Below are positions 55,909-64,000 of a stretch of 64,000 nt of DNA, in pieces. Position numbers and translations under genes: made by a program. The stretch's first letter is position 1. The number at the start of each line of letters is the position of its first letter. The DNA lies in the NCBI RefSeq assembly GCF_016765675.1, contig NZ_JAESWB010000134.1, positions 1-64,000 of the forward strand, read 5' to 3'. Under the pieces are notes generated by a model. That model was not told where the DNA came from and did not search any database. It was given only the letters and a program-made list of their open reading frames with translations. Origin of the DNA: Neobacillus paridis. Lineage in GTDB: Bacteria > Bacillota > Bacilli > Bacillales > Cytobacillaceae.

Positions 55909-58002
55909 TTGGAAATAAAAGAACGTTCATTCGAACAGGAAATGAAAGAATCCTTTTTGGAATATGCCAAATACGTCATCCAAGACCGGGCTTTACCAGA
56001 TGCCAGAGACGGATTAAAACCCGTTCAGCGGCGGATCCTTTTTGCTATGCATGAACTTGGGATAGACCACACCAAGCCGTATAAGAAAAGTGCTAGAATT
56101 GTAGGGGATACGATCGGAAAATATCATCCGCACGGAGATTCCAGTGTGTATCAAGCCCTTGTTAAAATGGCACAGGATTTCTCGTACCGTTATCCGCTAG
56201 TTGATGGACATGGAAATTTCGGCTCTATTGACGGAGATGCGGCGGCTGCCATGCGGTATACAGAGGCCAGAATGAGTCCAATTACATCACTTCTCCTGGA
56301 AAATCTTCAGATTGTCTCCGAATTTGTTCCTAATTTTGATGAATCCTTAAAAGAACCCGCTTTTTTACCTTCCAAACTTCCTAATCTACTTCTAAATGGA
56401 AGCACGGGGATTGCTGTTGGTATGAGTACGACCATGATTCCCCATAATGCGAAGGAAGTACTCGAAGCCCTCATAAAACGACTGCAAAATCCTACTGCCC
56501 CGATTGAGTCCATCATCAAGGGCCCAGATTTCCCGACTGGCGGTGTCTATGTTAATCCTGAAGAATGGCCTGAAATCGTCAAAACCGGAAAAGGGTCGAT
56601 AACCGTTTGCGGGGCGTACCATCTGGAAGAGGAAAAAGACAGCACCTATATTGTGTTTACTGAACTACCCTATATGGTGACAAAACCGAAAATCTTGGAA
56701 AAATTAGTGGCATTGGCAGAAAAAACTCAAGAAATCACCGATATTCGGGATGAATCAGGAAGAGATGGCATCCGCATTGTGGTGGAAACAAAAGAGGCAA
56801 ATCCTCAATCTATTCTTCACGAAATCCTTCAAAAAACTCCGCTTCAAACGAATATTTCCGTTCAAAACCAAGTCCTCGTTAACAATCATCCGCAAATTGT
56901 GGGGCTTGGAAAACTTCTCGATATCTTTACCGAACACCGGTTGAAATGTTTGGAGAAAACCTTCCAGCATGATCTAAAAAAGGAAGAAAAAAAGTTTCAC
57001 CTCTTGGAGGGCCAGGTAAAGGCCTTGGAGAAAATGGATGAAGTCCTTTCCATTATCAAAAAGAGTCAAACGAAACATCTGGCAGTTTCATCCCTTGTCA
57101 AAAACATTGGCTTAAGCGAATTGCAAAGTGAAGCCATCCTTCAAATGAAGCTGGAACGGCTCACATCAACTGAAAAGAAGGATCTTGTGGCTCAATGTAA
57201 AGAAAGTAAAAAGAAAATGGAGCTTTTAACTTGCAAACTCTCCCATTTGAAAGAAAGTCTTTTGGAAGAATGGAAAACACTTCTGAAAGAGTTTGGGGAT
57301 CCGCGGCGAACGAAAATTGAACAACAAAAAACACCCTCCGCTTCTGCAAATGCGAACAGTCACGAAAACATATTTGTTGTGCTGGATCAAAACGGAATGT
57401 ATCGAAGCAGTTCCCCTCAAACGTCAGGTACATGGGTCAAAACCACGCTTGGGGCAACACTTGCCGCAGTGGATGTATTAGGAACGGTGTATCCGGTAAA
57501 AGTGAAGAACCTTCCGAAATTCAGCAGCCACAAACCAAAAGGACTCGTGTTTTCAGAGAAGATTCTATGGATGGGAGAGTCAGAAGGTAAAACGTTGATT
57601 GCTGTCACAAAAGACGGCAAAACCAAACAAGTTCCGGTCAAACCTGGAAGAAGCCCTCTTCCGTTTAGTAAAAATGCTGATTTTGTTGTCGACGGGGAAG
57701 AAGAACTCTTGATCTTAACTAAACAAAACAAAGCAATCCGATTTAAGGTGAGTGAACTGCCAGTTCAAGGAAAAGAGGCGGGGGGTGTTCGGGCAATAAT
57801 GCTTGAAAATGGGGATGAAGTCGCCTACGTCTTTTCTGTTAGAGAAAAAGATGTACTTGAAATGACCACTACTAAAGGAACAACGAAAAAAAAGGTGGCA
57901 GATTGTCCTCTTACTAAACGGGGAGGGAAAGGGGTTAAATCCTTCATCCCTTGTCAAAAAGAGAGAAGCACCCTTGTATCTGCCAAGCTCATTCCATCTT
58001 AA
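55909..58002 (+). CDS. parC: type IIA topoisomerase DNA-cleaving subunit (ParC/GyrA-like)
   Basis: 697 aa. TTG 55909 is preferred over ATG 55903 because AAGGAGGG ends at 55902. [16 protein letters not shown] and [10 protein letters not shown] with catalytic Tyr117 are intact. In the quinolone region the order is GDSSVYQ: Ser78 aligns with GyrA Ser83 but Gln82 replaces the usual Asp/Glu at position 87. The C-terminal domain (from about 470) is short with weak beta-propeller repeats. Partner of the parE product; the gap between the genes is 205 nt and contains the 38-bp repeat. Confidence 0.92.
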   Translation: MEIKERSFEQEMKESFLEYAKYVIQDRALPDARDGLKPVQRRILFAMHELGIDHTKPYKKSARIVGDTIGKYHPHGDSSVYQALVKMAQDFSYRYPLVDGHGNFGSIDGDAAAAMRYTEARMSPITSLLLENLQIVSEFVPNFDESLKEPAFLPSKLPNLLLNGSTGIAVGMSTTMIPHNAKEVLEALIKRLQNPTAPIESIIKGPDFPTGGVYVNPEEWPEIVKTGKGSITVCGAYHLEEEKDSTYIVFTELPYMVTKPKILEKLVALAEKTQEITDIRDESGRDGIRIVVETKEANPQSILHEILQKTPLQTNISVQNQVLVNNHPQIVGLGKLLDIFTEHRLKCLEKTFQHDLKKEEKKFHLLEGQVKALEKMDEVLSIIKKSQTKHLAVSSLVKNIGLSELQSEAILQMKLERLTSTEKKDLVAQCKESKKKMELLTCKLSHLKESLLEEWKTLLKEFGDPRRTKIEQQKTPSASANANSHENIFVVLDQNGMYRSSSPQTSGTWVKTTLGATLAAVDVLGTVYPVKVKNLPKFSSHKPKGLVFSEKILWMGESEGKTLIAVTKDGKTKQVPVKPGRSPLPFSKNADFVVDGEEELLILTKQNKAIRFKVSELPVQGKEAGGVRAIMLENGDEVAYVFSVREKDVLEMTTTKGTTKKKVADCPLTKRGGKGVKSFIPCQKERSTLVSAKLIPS

Positions 58003-58024
58003 AAAAAAGAAAGGTTGTGAACAT

Positions 58025-58486
58025 GTGAAAGAACTTGTTCTAAATCCCGGTACTCTATCTATCATGGCAAAAATATTTCAGGAAATGACAGGCCTTGAAG
58101 TAAAACGCATCCAAGTGACAAAGAGTGTTCAATGGATTAGTGATGAACCTATTTTTCTTCAGTCCTGCGTTTTTTTTGCAAATGATCCTATTCAGGCTAC
58201 CATCGGTCTCATCTTTTCCCACGAATTTAAGGACTATTTAGAAGAACAAACCGCTTTCACCTATTCCCCTACATCTATTTTTCAGGATTTCCACCATGCT
58301 CTCTTTCTTCTTTTTCAAGACTTACTTCAGCTAAAAGTCCATCCGTATCCACTTGCCATAGTCAAAGGAAAACTCATACAACAAGGAACAGCGATAAGTT
58401 TTCATTTGGAAGAAGGGACCATTGATGTGTTGCTTTTGGGCGGTTTTCACTTCATTTCCGGGAATCCACTGATAGATTCAATTTAA
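58025..58486 (+). CDS. hypothetical protein, possibly CheX/CheC-like fold
   Basis: 153 aa, GTG start after AAAGG. LSIMAKIFQEMTGLEVKRIQ... SPTSIFQDFHHALFLLFQDL... GTAISFHLEEGTIDVLL has the strand-helix-helix spacing of CheC/CheX-like proteins, but the catalytic E-xx-N signature is not clear. Follows the topoisomerase genes directly. Function unknown. Confidence 0.5.
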   Translation: MKELVLNPGTLSIMAKIFQEMTGLEVKRIQVTKSVQWISDEPIFLQSCVFFANDPIQATIGLIFSHEFKDYLEEQTAFTYSPTSIFQDFHHALFLLFQDLLQLKVHPYPLAIVKGKLIQQGTAISFHLEEGTIDVLLLGGFHFISGNPLIDSI

Positions 58487-58500
58487 CAAGGAGTGATGAT

Positions 58501-58830
58501 ATGACAAAATCTTGGAATTACTTACATCTTCAATGTGGCAATTGCGGTTCATCGTTTACCATTGAAAATGGGCCGTGGGGCCCCTATTACGCTTGTGAGA
58601 ACCCAGTCTGTTTTAACCGTTTCACGGCTGCCCTTTACGAGACGCTTCTTGACAAAGTGTACGATTACGTTTTAATCCATAAGTCTGCCAAGGGATTTTC
58701 CGCCCGAATCTCCAGAAGCCGGTTGAAGGTTGTGGCGAAATTGGAAAAAGAAACCCCAGAGCAAGTCACGCTTTCCGTCGTAAACCTTGCCCAAAAAGCG
58801 CATCATAACTCAATACTTGGTCGTATGTAA
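58501..58830 (+). CDS. small zinc-ribbon protein
   Basis: 109 aa, ATG after AAGGAGTG. CGNCGSSF... YYACENPVCF is one zinc ribbon (12-37) of topoisomerase/transcription-factor type. The rest is helical. The C-terminus overlaps the 3' end of the convergent regulator gene by 65 bp. Confidence 0.65.
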   Translation: MTKSWNYLHLQCGNCGSSFTIENGPWGPYYACENPVCFNRFTAALYETLLDKVYDYVLIHKSAKGFSARISRSRLKVVAKLEKETPEQVTLSVVNLAQKAHHNSILGRM

Positions 58831-59665
58831 GGGTATCCTTATCAGGATGCTCTTTTATTTTATATTTGATTTTTTCGATGTTAGACACAAGTTTTGTGTA
58901 AGCAGAAATTTCCTCTTCATACATGCGGGAACATTGCTTAAAATAACTCATAGCATTGGAAAAATCACCTAAACTTGCCGTAAGGACTCCAAGCGCATAC
59001 AGAATTTCCTTATATAGACGACCATGCTGGTAAATCCCTTTTAAATAATTTTTAGCCTTGATCAAACACTCTTTGGATTTAAGAAAAATAGACTGATCTG
59101 TACGGCTGTTGTCAAAGAACCGAAACTCTTTTGGTTCCAGCAGATAAATGGGCAAAGAACACACCCCCATATGATAATATAGCTGTGCAAGACTGACCCG
59201 CGAATAATAAGGGGTATAGTCTTCAAGCAAATACTGGCACAACTTAACAGCCTCTTCAAATTTTCTTTGTTCTTTTAGAATCATCACTTTCCAGAGCATA
59301 ATGAGAGCATAGTAGGTTTCATGCTGAAAGAGAGGGGTACCAAGACTCTGCTCAATCGTTTTCATTGCATCCTCATACTGTTCTTGATAAAATAGCAGGC
59401 GAATATAATCCAGCGTGTCCTCGGCATAATACTGATTTGTTTCAATCTCTTTTCCTTCCTCCCATTCTTTTTCTGCCATAAAGTGTGAAACTGGCAAATT
59501 AAAAAAGTGGGCAAGTTTTTGTACAACGTCAAGAGAAGGAGTGATTTTACCTTTTTCCAATTGACTGATTAAAGATTGCGAGAGATGTATTTTTTCAGCT
59601 AATTCCTTCTGGGAGAGATTTGCTTCTTTACGCTTGGTTTTTAATATTTTCCCAATATGAATCAT
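58766..59665 (-). CDS. XRE-HTH plus TPR regulator (Rgg/PlcR/RRNPP-like)
   Basis: 299 aa. N-terminal HTH (8-62: SQKELAEKIHLSQSLISQLE... SLDVVQKLAHFF), then helical repeats to the end (YQEQYEDAMKTIEQS, EQRKFEEAVKLCQYLL, SLGDFSNAMSYFKQCS) as in TPR-type peptide-sensing regulators PlcR, NprR and Rgg. Such proteins bind a short exported peptide. Palindromes lie upstream at 59793-59850. The cognate peptide is not certain. Confidence 0.78.
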   Translation of the reverse strand: MIHIGKILKTKRKEANLSQKELAEKIHLSQSLISQLEKGKITPSLDVVQKLAHFFNLPVSHFMAEKEWEEGKEIETNQYYAEDTLDYIRLLFYQEQYEDAMKTIEQSLGTPLFQHETYYALIMLWKVMILKEQRKFEEAVKLCQYLLEDYTPYYSRVSLAQLYYHMGVCSLPIYLLEPKEFRFFDNSRTDQSIFLKSKECLIKAKNYLKGIYQHGRLYKEILYALGVLTASLGDFSNAMSYFKQCSRMYEEEISAYTKLVSNIEKIKYKIKEHPDKDTLTYDQVLSYDALFGQGLRRKA

Positions 59666-59792
59666 CCATCTAACCTCTTTTTTTACGTTTCCCTAATTTT
59701 CAAAAATATTAGTATAACTTATATTTTTTCAAAAACAGTAGAAAATGCAAGAAATTTGGCATGTTTTCAACAAAAATTCACAATTTTGAGTA

Positions 59793-59850
59793 TATATGAA
59801 ACATATACCAGTTTTTTATATATATTGAAAAAATGGTATAAAGATACCAT
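59793..59850. promoter_or_regulatory. two palindromes between divergent genes
   Basis: TATATG-AAA-CATATA (59793-59807) and ATGGTAT-AAAG-ATACCAT (59833-59850). The first resembles PlcR-type boxes (TATG...CATA) only loosely. They sit between the RRNPP-like regulator and the 59885 gene. A tiny plus-strand ORF (ATG near 59849, MRALVVIVN) overlaps the second and lacks a ribosome site. Confidence 0.5.
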
Positions 59851-59884
59851 GAGGGCGCTGGTTGTCATTGTAAATTAATCATTC

Positions 59885-60595
59885 ATGCTTAAATGGTTGG
59901 AAGAAAAAAGGAGGGAAGAGGGATATTTTTTGGGGGATTGGGAATTTCCAACAGATATAGCAGTTAATAATAAAAGGACGATTAAACGATTAGAGAAAGG
60001 GGTAAGACCATCCGTGAACCAAGCATTATTGAAGCAAAGAAGAAGATATGGCGAGTTTGAGCTTCACCAATTGTACCGGCAAGGGGAGCTTGAAAAAGAT
60101 CGTAAGGGGTATTACAGCTATGAAAAACAGCTAGATATGCTTGGAGAAGAAGTCCGAGGGGAAAAGTTTTATATCGAAGAAACTTATCGGTTCATAGAAG
60201 ACAAAATTCTACTATTATATAACGAAGGGGAAAAGTTGAAAAGACAATTGGAATATATCCACCCAGCAAGGGATTTCTGGCATATTCAAAGCATCATGCA
60301 TCAATTGTTAATGACCGACATTAAGTTATTGCTCTTACATTCCCTTCATGAAGGATATGAAATGGATGGATTTTTCTCAACTAAACAGGTAAACGAATGG
60401 TTTGAGGATAAAATTCAAGGTGGAACCTTTACAGAGTTGTTTGATGAAGTGATGACTTCTTTCAGTGAAAGCCCTCTTGGAATTTTAGAGCATTTTTGCC
60501 GTGTCATCGTTGATTGTATGGAAGATTCAGTATTTCCAACAGAGTCTTGTAATTTTATAGATATGACGTCAACCAGTGCTGTTATCAAATTGTAA
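59885..60595 (+). CDS. hypothetical protein next to quorum-sensing-like regulator
   Basis: 236 aa from ATG 59885, which lacks a ribosome site; AAAAGGAGGGAAGAGGG at 59908-59924 could instead serve a TTG at 59930, giving 221 aa (start GDWEFPTDIAV). Charged and helical, Glu/Lys-rich, no membrane segment. Possibly the regulator's target gene. Confidence 0.55.
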   Translation: MLKWLEEKRREEGYFLGDWEFPTDIAVNNKRTIKRLEKGVRPSVNQALLKQRRRYGEFELHQLYRQGELEKDRKGYYSYEKQLDMLGEEVRGEKFYIEETYRFIEDKILLLYNEGEKLKRQLEYIHPARDFWHIQSIMHQLLMTDIKLLLLHSLHEGYEMDGFFSTKQVNEWFEDKIQGGTFTELFDEVMTSFSESPLGILEHFCRVIVDCMEDSVFPTESCNFIDMTSTSAVIKL

Positions 60596-60680
60596 TGTTT
60601 TGTAAACAAACTGTAAAAATGAATATCGTAATAATAATGTGATATTTTAATAGTTATGTGATATAATAATAAAAAGTAAA

Positions 60681-60709
60681 ACAAGCCCGGTCAAAGGGCT
60701 TGTTTGCTT
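60681..60709 (+). terminator. intrinsic terminator
   Basis: AACAAGCCC-GGTCAAA-GGGCTTGTT. A GAATATCG / TGTGATATAATAAT promoter-like stretch lies just upstream (60619-60668), so a very short RNA may be made. Confidence 0.65.
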
Positions 60710-60831
60710 TCCCTTTTCATCGAGTTACTCCCCAGAACAATCCATGATTGAATAAATCAAAATAGTCCTATCCAAGAACAGCCCCACTTTAAATGCCCGC
60801 ATTTAAGGGATAACTAAACAGGAGGTAAAAG

Positions 60832-61668
60832 ATGCTCAAAGAATTTTTAACTACTTTTCTTCTCTTTACTTCACAACCCTCTGTCCCCACAACAGGCCCC
60901 GTCGAGATCACCATTCCAGACCAAGACTTCTCTAATGCTGTAGAATATTTCATTGATCAGCGTGAGCAAGAGACCATCAAGAAAAAGATGGAAAGCGAAA
61001 CCGGCAGGAACCTTATTTCTGACAACATGAACAAACAACCTTCCGTTTTTGCGCAAGTAAAGGTATCCTTTGAAAAAGACCAGCCTGCCATTAATGCCCC
61101 CATTGAACCAAAACCCAAGCCTAAACAAAAACCCATTCAAAAAGACCAATCCAAAACAAAGACTGTGAAAAAGACAAAAACTAATAAGCCGGTCCCCAAA
61201 CCAAAAGGTGATAGAACCAAGCGCGTTCACAAGCAATACAATGTGAAAAGGATTTCGGCTGTTACCGCCAGTGAATTAAACAAAGTGTTGGGAGGAAAAC
61301 TGAAAGGCCATGGAGCCGATTTTGTAAGAACCGGAAAAAAATACGGTATTGATCCAGCTTTTTTAGCGGCCATTTCCATGCATGAAACAGGAAATGGGAC
61401 AAGTTCTGCGATTCGACGGCTGAATAATGTGGGAGGAATCATGACTGCGGATGGAAGAAAGATTCGTCACTTTAAAAGTGTGGCTGCCAGTATTGATAGT
61501 TTAGGATCCTTACTTAAACGGAGATATCTGCCAATCGGGAAAGACACCCCTGCGAAGATCCAACCGATGTATTGTCCAGTAGGGGCGAAAAACGACCCAG
61601 GAGGGCTCAATAAATACTGGCTAAATGGTGTGGTCCATTACTGGCAAAAAGCACGGAGCCAAATGTAA
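60832..61668 (+). CDS. exported glucosaminidase-type peptidoglycan hydrolase
   Basis: 278 aa, ATG after ACAGGAGG. N-terminal hydrophobic stretch (FLTTFLLFTS, signal-like), a long Lys/Pro/Gln linker (90-135), then a lysozyme-like domain (150-278): DPAFLAAISMHETGNGTSSA with a catalytic-position Glu in HETG, and RRLNNVGGIM. This family cuts glycan strands of the wall. On a plasmid it may act in conjugation-type wall opening or host lysis; no transfer genes are visible in this window. Confidence 0.8.
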   Translation: MLKEFLTTFLLFTSQPSVPTTGPVEITIPDQDFSNAVEYFIDQREQETIKKKMESETGRNLISDNMNKQPSVFAQVKVSFEKDQPAINAPIEPKPKPKQKPIQKDQSKTKTVKKTKTNKPVPKPKGDRTKRVHKQYNVKRISAVTASELNKVLGGKLKGHGADFVRTGKKYGIDPAFLAAISMHETGNGTSSAIRRLNNVGGIMTADGRKIRHFKSVAASIDSLGSLLKRRYLPIGKDTPAKIQPMYCPVGAKNDPGGLNKYWLNGVVHYWQKARSQM

Positions 61669-61669
61669 C

Positions 61670-61697
61670 AAAAAGGTGGGAAGATTCCCACCTTTTT
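61670..61697 (+). terminator. intrinsic terminator
   Basis: AAAAAGGTGGGAA-GA-TTCCCACCTTTTT, bidirectional; convergent genes on each side. Confidence 0.8.
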
Positions 61698-61726
61698 AAT
61701 GCATTCAATTAAATTGATTACAGCTT

Positions 61727-62146
61727 TTACTCATAATCCTTTAGGAAGCGTTGATAGACTTGTAAAAATTCAGAAAAAAGTTCCTTTTTCTTTTTATCGG
61801 GTAAATTCTTATTCTGATTAATATCACTCAACAGATCTTGCAAGAATGTATTGGCTTCTAATTCTTCCTTTGCTGACAGGGGAATCTTTCCGTACATCCG
61901 AAACAAATCATTTTCATTTATATGATAAAAATAGGCAAGTTCTCGAATCAAAAGTGGAGAAGGCAACTTAACTCCCCGTTCGATTTCAGATACGTAATTC
62001 GTAGAAATGTGTAATATATCTCCAACTTGCTGCATGGACAATCCAAGCTGATTTCGCTTTTTTCTTAAGAATTCACCAGTCTCTACCAAACGAAAGGTTT
62101 CCTGTGCTCTTTCGGTGGGTGTTTTGGTAGGTTTTTTTGGGACCAT
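61727..62146 (-). CDS. XRE-family regulator
   Basis: 139 aa. HTH at 25-80 (LRKKRNQLGLSMQQVGDILH... VSEIERGVKLPSP). The C-terminal helix (LPDKKKKELFSEFLQVYQRF) may dimerise. Weak ribosome site. Candidate regulator of the shared promoter element, unproven. Confidence 0.85.
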   Translation of the reverse strand: MVPKKPTKTPTERAQETFRLVETGEFLRKKRNQLGLSMQQVGDILHISTNYVSEIERGVKLPSPLLIRELAYFYHINENDLFRMYGKIPLSAKEELEANTFLQDLLSDINQNKNLPDKKKKELFSEFLQVYQRFLKDYE

Positions 62147-62335
62147 CGTTTTTCCTCTCTTACTTAAACTTTTTTGACGGAACCTCTTAAACTATAATTA
62201 AGTCTATTTTATTATCATACTGTTTAAATTGCAATATATTGAATATTCAGATATAGTATGCATTACAAATGAGTTTCACAAAATTGTTATTTTGTGAAAT
62301 TCAAATGAAAAAAATCGAGGAATTCTATAAATATT

Positions 62336-62364
62336 AATTTTGAATAAAGGAATATTTATGTAAT
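62336..62364 (+). promoter_or_regulatory. promoter with GAATAAAG/GAATATTTA spacer
   Basis: Spacer GAATAAAGGAATATTTA (62342-62358) before TGTAAT (62359-62364). Drives the lipoprotein gene at 62431; TTATATAATAAAGG just downstream may be a second -10. Confidence 0.55.
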
Positions 62365-62430
62365 ATTGTTATATAATAAAGGAGTAAAAGGTATCTAGCT
62401 ATCTTTTAACATTTAGAAAAAGGAGATAGA

Positions 62431-63075
62431 ATGATGAAAACTAAATTTGGTCTCATCTTACTTACTCTCACACTTGGCTTAATGGGTCTTTCAGGGTGTT
62501 CCTCTGAAGAAAAGAAAAATCCTGAACCTAAAAAGGCAACGGTTCAGCAACACGAATCAAAAGCAATCAAGCAAGAAGACACCCAAAAAGAAAAATCCCC
62601 AACCAGTCAAGAGAAGTCCTCCCAAATAAAAGGGAAGAGGGAGAAGTCTGTTAAAACCCCGTCCAAGTCCAGCGTTTCCGCTACCCCATCCACTCCGCAA
62701 GAATTCATTGTTGCCATCCAATCACCACTCTCTGAATTCTTCCAAGCCATTCAGTCTGATGAAAAAGACTTTAATCAAGTAGTGAAGGGAACCATGAAAA
62801 AAGAAGACTTCTTGAAACACAAGTCTGAAAATCTTCAGAATATCAAACAAAAATTAGACCGGGTAAAAGAAGTGCCGGCCAAAGGGGAAGCATCCGCCTT
62901 TAAGGAGAAATTTGTCAATATTCTTCAAAGAATCTATGGTGTATCCGATACCCGCTACAATGAGGCCGAAAAAACGGACGATCTGAAAACGCTGGCCAAA
63001 AATATGGTGTCCGTGGAAAAACAGATTGTAGACGATTTCTCTGCTTTACTTGCTCCGTACAACACTCATAAATAA
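62431..63075 (+). CDS. lipoprotein, paralogue of 50240 gene
   Basis: 214 aa, ATG after AAAAGGAGATAG. Lipobox LSGC (Cys23-24), a Lys/Ser/Pro-rich linker of about 60 residues, then a helical domain with IKQKLDRVKEVPAKGEASAF, aligned with LRVHLDKVKAIPTKGSAVEI of the other lipoprotein. Both have shared-class promoters. Function unknown. Confidence 0.8.
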   Translation: MMKTKFGLILLTLTLGLMGLSGCSSEEKKNPEPKKATVQQHESKAIKQEDTQKEKSPTSQEKSSQIKGKREKSVKTPSKSSVSATPSTPQEFIVAIQSPLSEFFQAIQSDEKDFNQVVKGTMKKEDFLKHKSENLQNIKQKLDRVKEVPAKGEASAFKEKFVNILQRIYGVSDTRYNEAEKTDDLKTLAKNMVSVEKQIVDDFSALLAPYNTHK

Positions 63076-63156
63076 TAAAGGAAGGCCATAGCAAACATTC
63101 CCTCACGCGCGGGGCTGTGACATTCATCTATCAATTTAAAAAATAGCCAAAAACAA

Positions 63157-63187
63157 AACCCTTGGAATTCAAGGGTTTTTTTGGTTT
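63157..63187 (+). terminator. intrinsic terminator
   Basis: AAACCCTTG-GAATT-CAAGGGTTT followed by TTTT. Confidence 0.8.
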
Positions 63188-63266
63188 GGGAAGAGAAAGG
63201 ATGAATAGTATAATAGAAGGTAGTAACATAACCAACGAGCAAATGCCCGTCGGAACAAGTGAAAGT

Positions 63267-63716
63267 TTAGAAGTAGCCTTTTTGTTTTAAACTGACAAAC
63301 TTCCCGTCACCAATGATAATGTGATCGAGAACTTGGATTCCGAGAATTTGTCCAGCTTCCGCAAGACGCTTGGTTACGTCAATGTCTTCCTTGCTTGGTT
63401 CGGGATTTCCGGAAGGATGGTTGTGGAAGCAAATGATGGAGGCGGCGTTATTCAAAAGAGCAGCCTGAAACACCTCGCGCGGGTGAACAATCGCAGCGTT
63501 TAAACTTCCTTTGAACAGAGGGTGTACGCCAGCAACTTCATTTTGGGCATTTAATGTAATCACGGCAAAATGCTCGGAAGAACGTTGGTTGAGTCCTAAA
63601 ACAGTATTGACAATCTTAACAGCCGATTCCGGTGAAATCACTTTTTTTGATTCCAAATTGTAAAGACTGCCTTTTTCTTTCACCTGTTGAATGGTAAAAA
63701 TATTAATACGTTTCAT
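63267..63716 (-). CDS. radC: RadC-family JAMM protein
   Basis: 149 aa, ATG after AAGGAGAG. The JAMM metal site is complete: Glu48, His98-x-His100 in [16 protein letters not shown] and Asp111. Only the JAB domain is present; the HhH domain of chromosomal RadC is missing, as usual in plasmid and phage copies. Activity unknown. Often linked to mobile DNA. Confidence 0.9.
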   Translation of the reverse strand: MKRINIFTIQQVKEKGSLYNLESKKVISPESAVKIVNTVLGLNQRSSEHFAVITLNAQNEVAGVHPLFKGSLNAAIVHPREVFQAALLNNAASIICFHNHPSGNPEPSKEDIDVTKRLAEAGQILGIQVLDHIIIGDGKFVSLKQKGYF

Positions 63717-63763
63717 CCTAATCTCTCCTTCTTAATCGTATAATAGTATATGTTTGTACATAT

Positions 63764-63793
63764 ATTCTATATTTATTACGTTATTCAAATCAA
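63764..63793 (-). promoter_or_regulatory. radC promoter with GAATAACG spacer
   Basis: On the minus strand TTGATTT is followed by GAATAACGTAATAAATA and TAGAAT (63764-63769). Same orientation as the plus-strand examples, so the class is used on both strands. Confidence 0.65.
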
Positions 63794-63826
63794 GTATTTA
63801 AAAAAATAAATGGGGGGATGAACAAA

Positions 63827-64000
63827 GTGGAAGAATGGTTGGAGAATTTCTCCATATGGCTAAAAGACAAGGAGAGAGCCGTCTCTACACAGCAAGAATA
63901 TTTATACAATATACGGTCTTATTTACAGTTCCTCGGAGATAAACCGCTTCCTGAAACCAAAAAAACTGACATCTTGCGCTTTTTAACGAGGGAGAGAGAA
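63827..64000 (+). CDS. tyrosine recombinase, N-terminal part (cut by window end)
   Basis: 58 codons visible from GTG 63827, 9 nt after GGGGGG; ATG 63818 touches that site. WLENFSIWLKDKERAVSTQQ and EYLYNIRSYLQFLGDKPLPE match the SAM-like core-binding domain of XerC/D-type integrases. The catalytic domain lies outside the window. Could resolve plasmid multimers or integrate the element. Confidence 0.75.
   Translation, partial: MEEWLENFSIWLKDKERAVSTQQEYLYNIRSYLQFLGDKPLPETKKTDILRFLTRERE

Noticed and set aside
59849..59878. MRALVVIVN as a quorum-sensing peptide gene
   Set aside because: Nine codons without ribosome site or export signal, overlapping a palindrome; not supportable as a gene.

Overview
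This window looks like part of a large plasmid (or plasmid-like element) of a low-GC Gram-positive bacterium of the order Bacillales. The evidence is the strong AGGAGG-type ribosome sites with frequent TTG and GTG starts, Bacillus-type LexA boxes upstream of a YolD/UvrX pair, an rgg/plcR-like regulator, and many small phage/plasmid-type orphan genes. No rRNA, tRNA or chromosomal housekeeping operon was seen. A candidate replication origin, two candidate replication proteins, a ribbon-helix-helix/coiled-coil segregation-type protein with a repeat array, a RadC protein and the start of a tyrosine recombinase all fit an extrachromosomal replicon. The species cannot be named from the sequence.

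Layout. 0-10 kb: a plus-strand run of small genes (TARG1-like macrodomain protein, three tandem paralogues, a PH-like membrane protein, a secreted thermonuclease), a decayed DnaQ exonuclease, and a strongly folded RNA of about 284 nt at 4781-5064 that I cannot assign to a known class. 10-13 kb: gene remnants, an HD phosphohydrolase, a DUF4326-SLOG fusion and a TM2 protein. 13.7-15.6 kb: DnaA-box-like cluster, a minus-strand Rep-like gene and a divergent small-RNA region. 17.8-22 kb: endonuclease remnants, then an intact IscB RNA-guided nuclease with its omega RNA. 22-25 kb: an HTH/PIN pair and a primase-type replication protein. 26-29 kb: guanylate kinase, decayed genes, and the RHH/coiled-coil protein behind TGTAAAC repeats. 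29-45 kb: mostly minus-strand arrays of very small genes (many Cys-rich), an HNH nuclease, an XF1762-like protein, a DNA methyltransferase, an XRE regulator and many frame-disrupted genes. 45-50 kb: SOS-controlled YolD/UvrX and a RecD2-like helicase. 50-64 kb: two related lipoproteins, DUF192, a double-PadR regulator, a plasmid-borne type IIA topoisomerase (ParE/ParC-like), a TPR-type quorum-sensing-like regulator, a glucosaminidase, RadC and the truncated recombinase.

A recurring signal ties the window together. Many plus-strand transcription units start from promoters whose 17-bp spacer is built from GAATAACG followed 8 bp later by GAATAnTGn, directly abutting TATAAT. Several minus-strand units carry the same GAATAACGGAATAA sequence just upstream of a TTGATA-17-TACAAT promoter. 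This suggests a shared element-wide regulator or promoter class. Many genes carry single frame disruptions, which may be real decay or unresolved sequencing indels.
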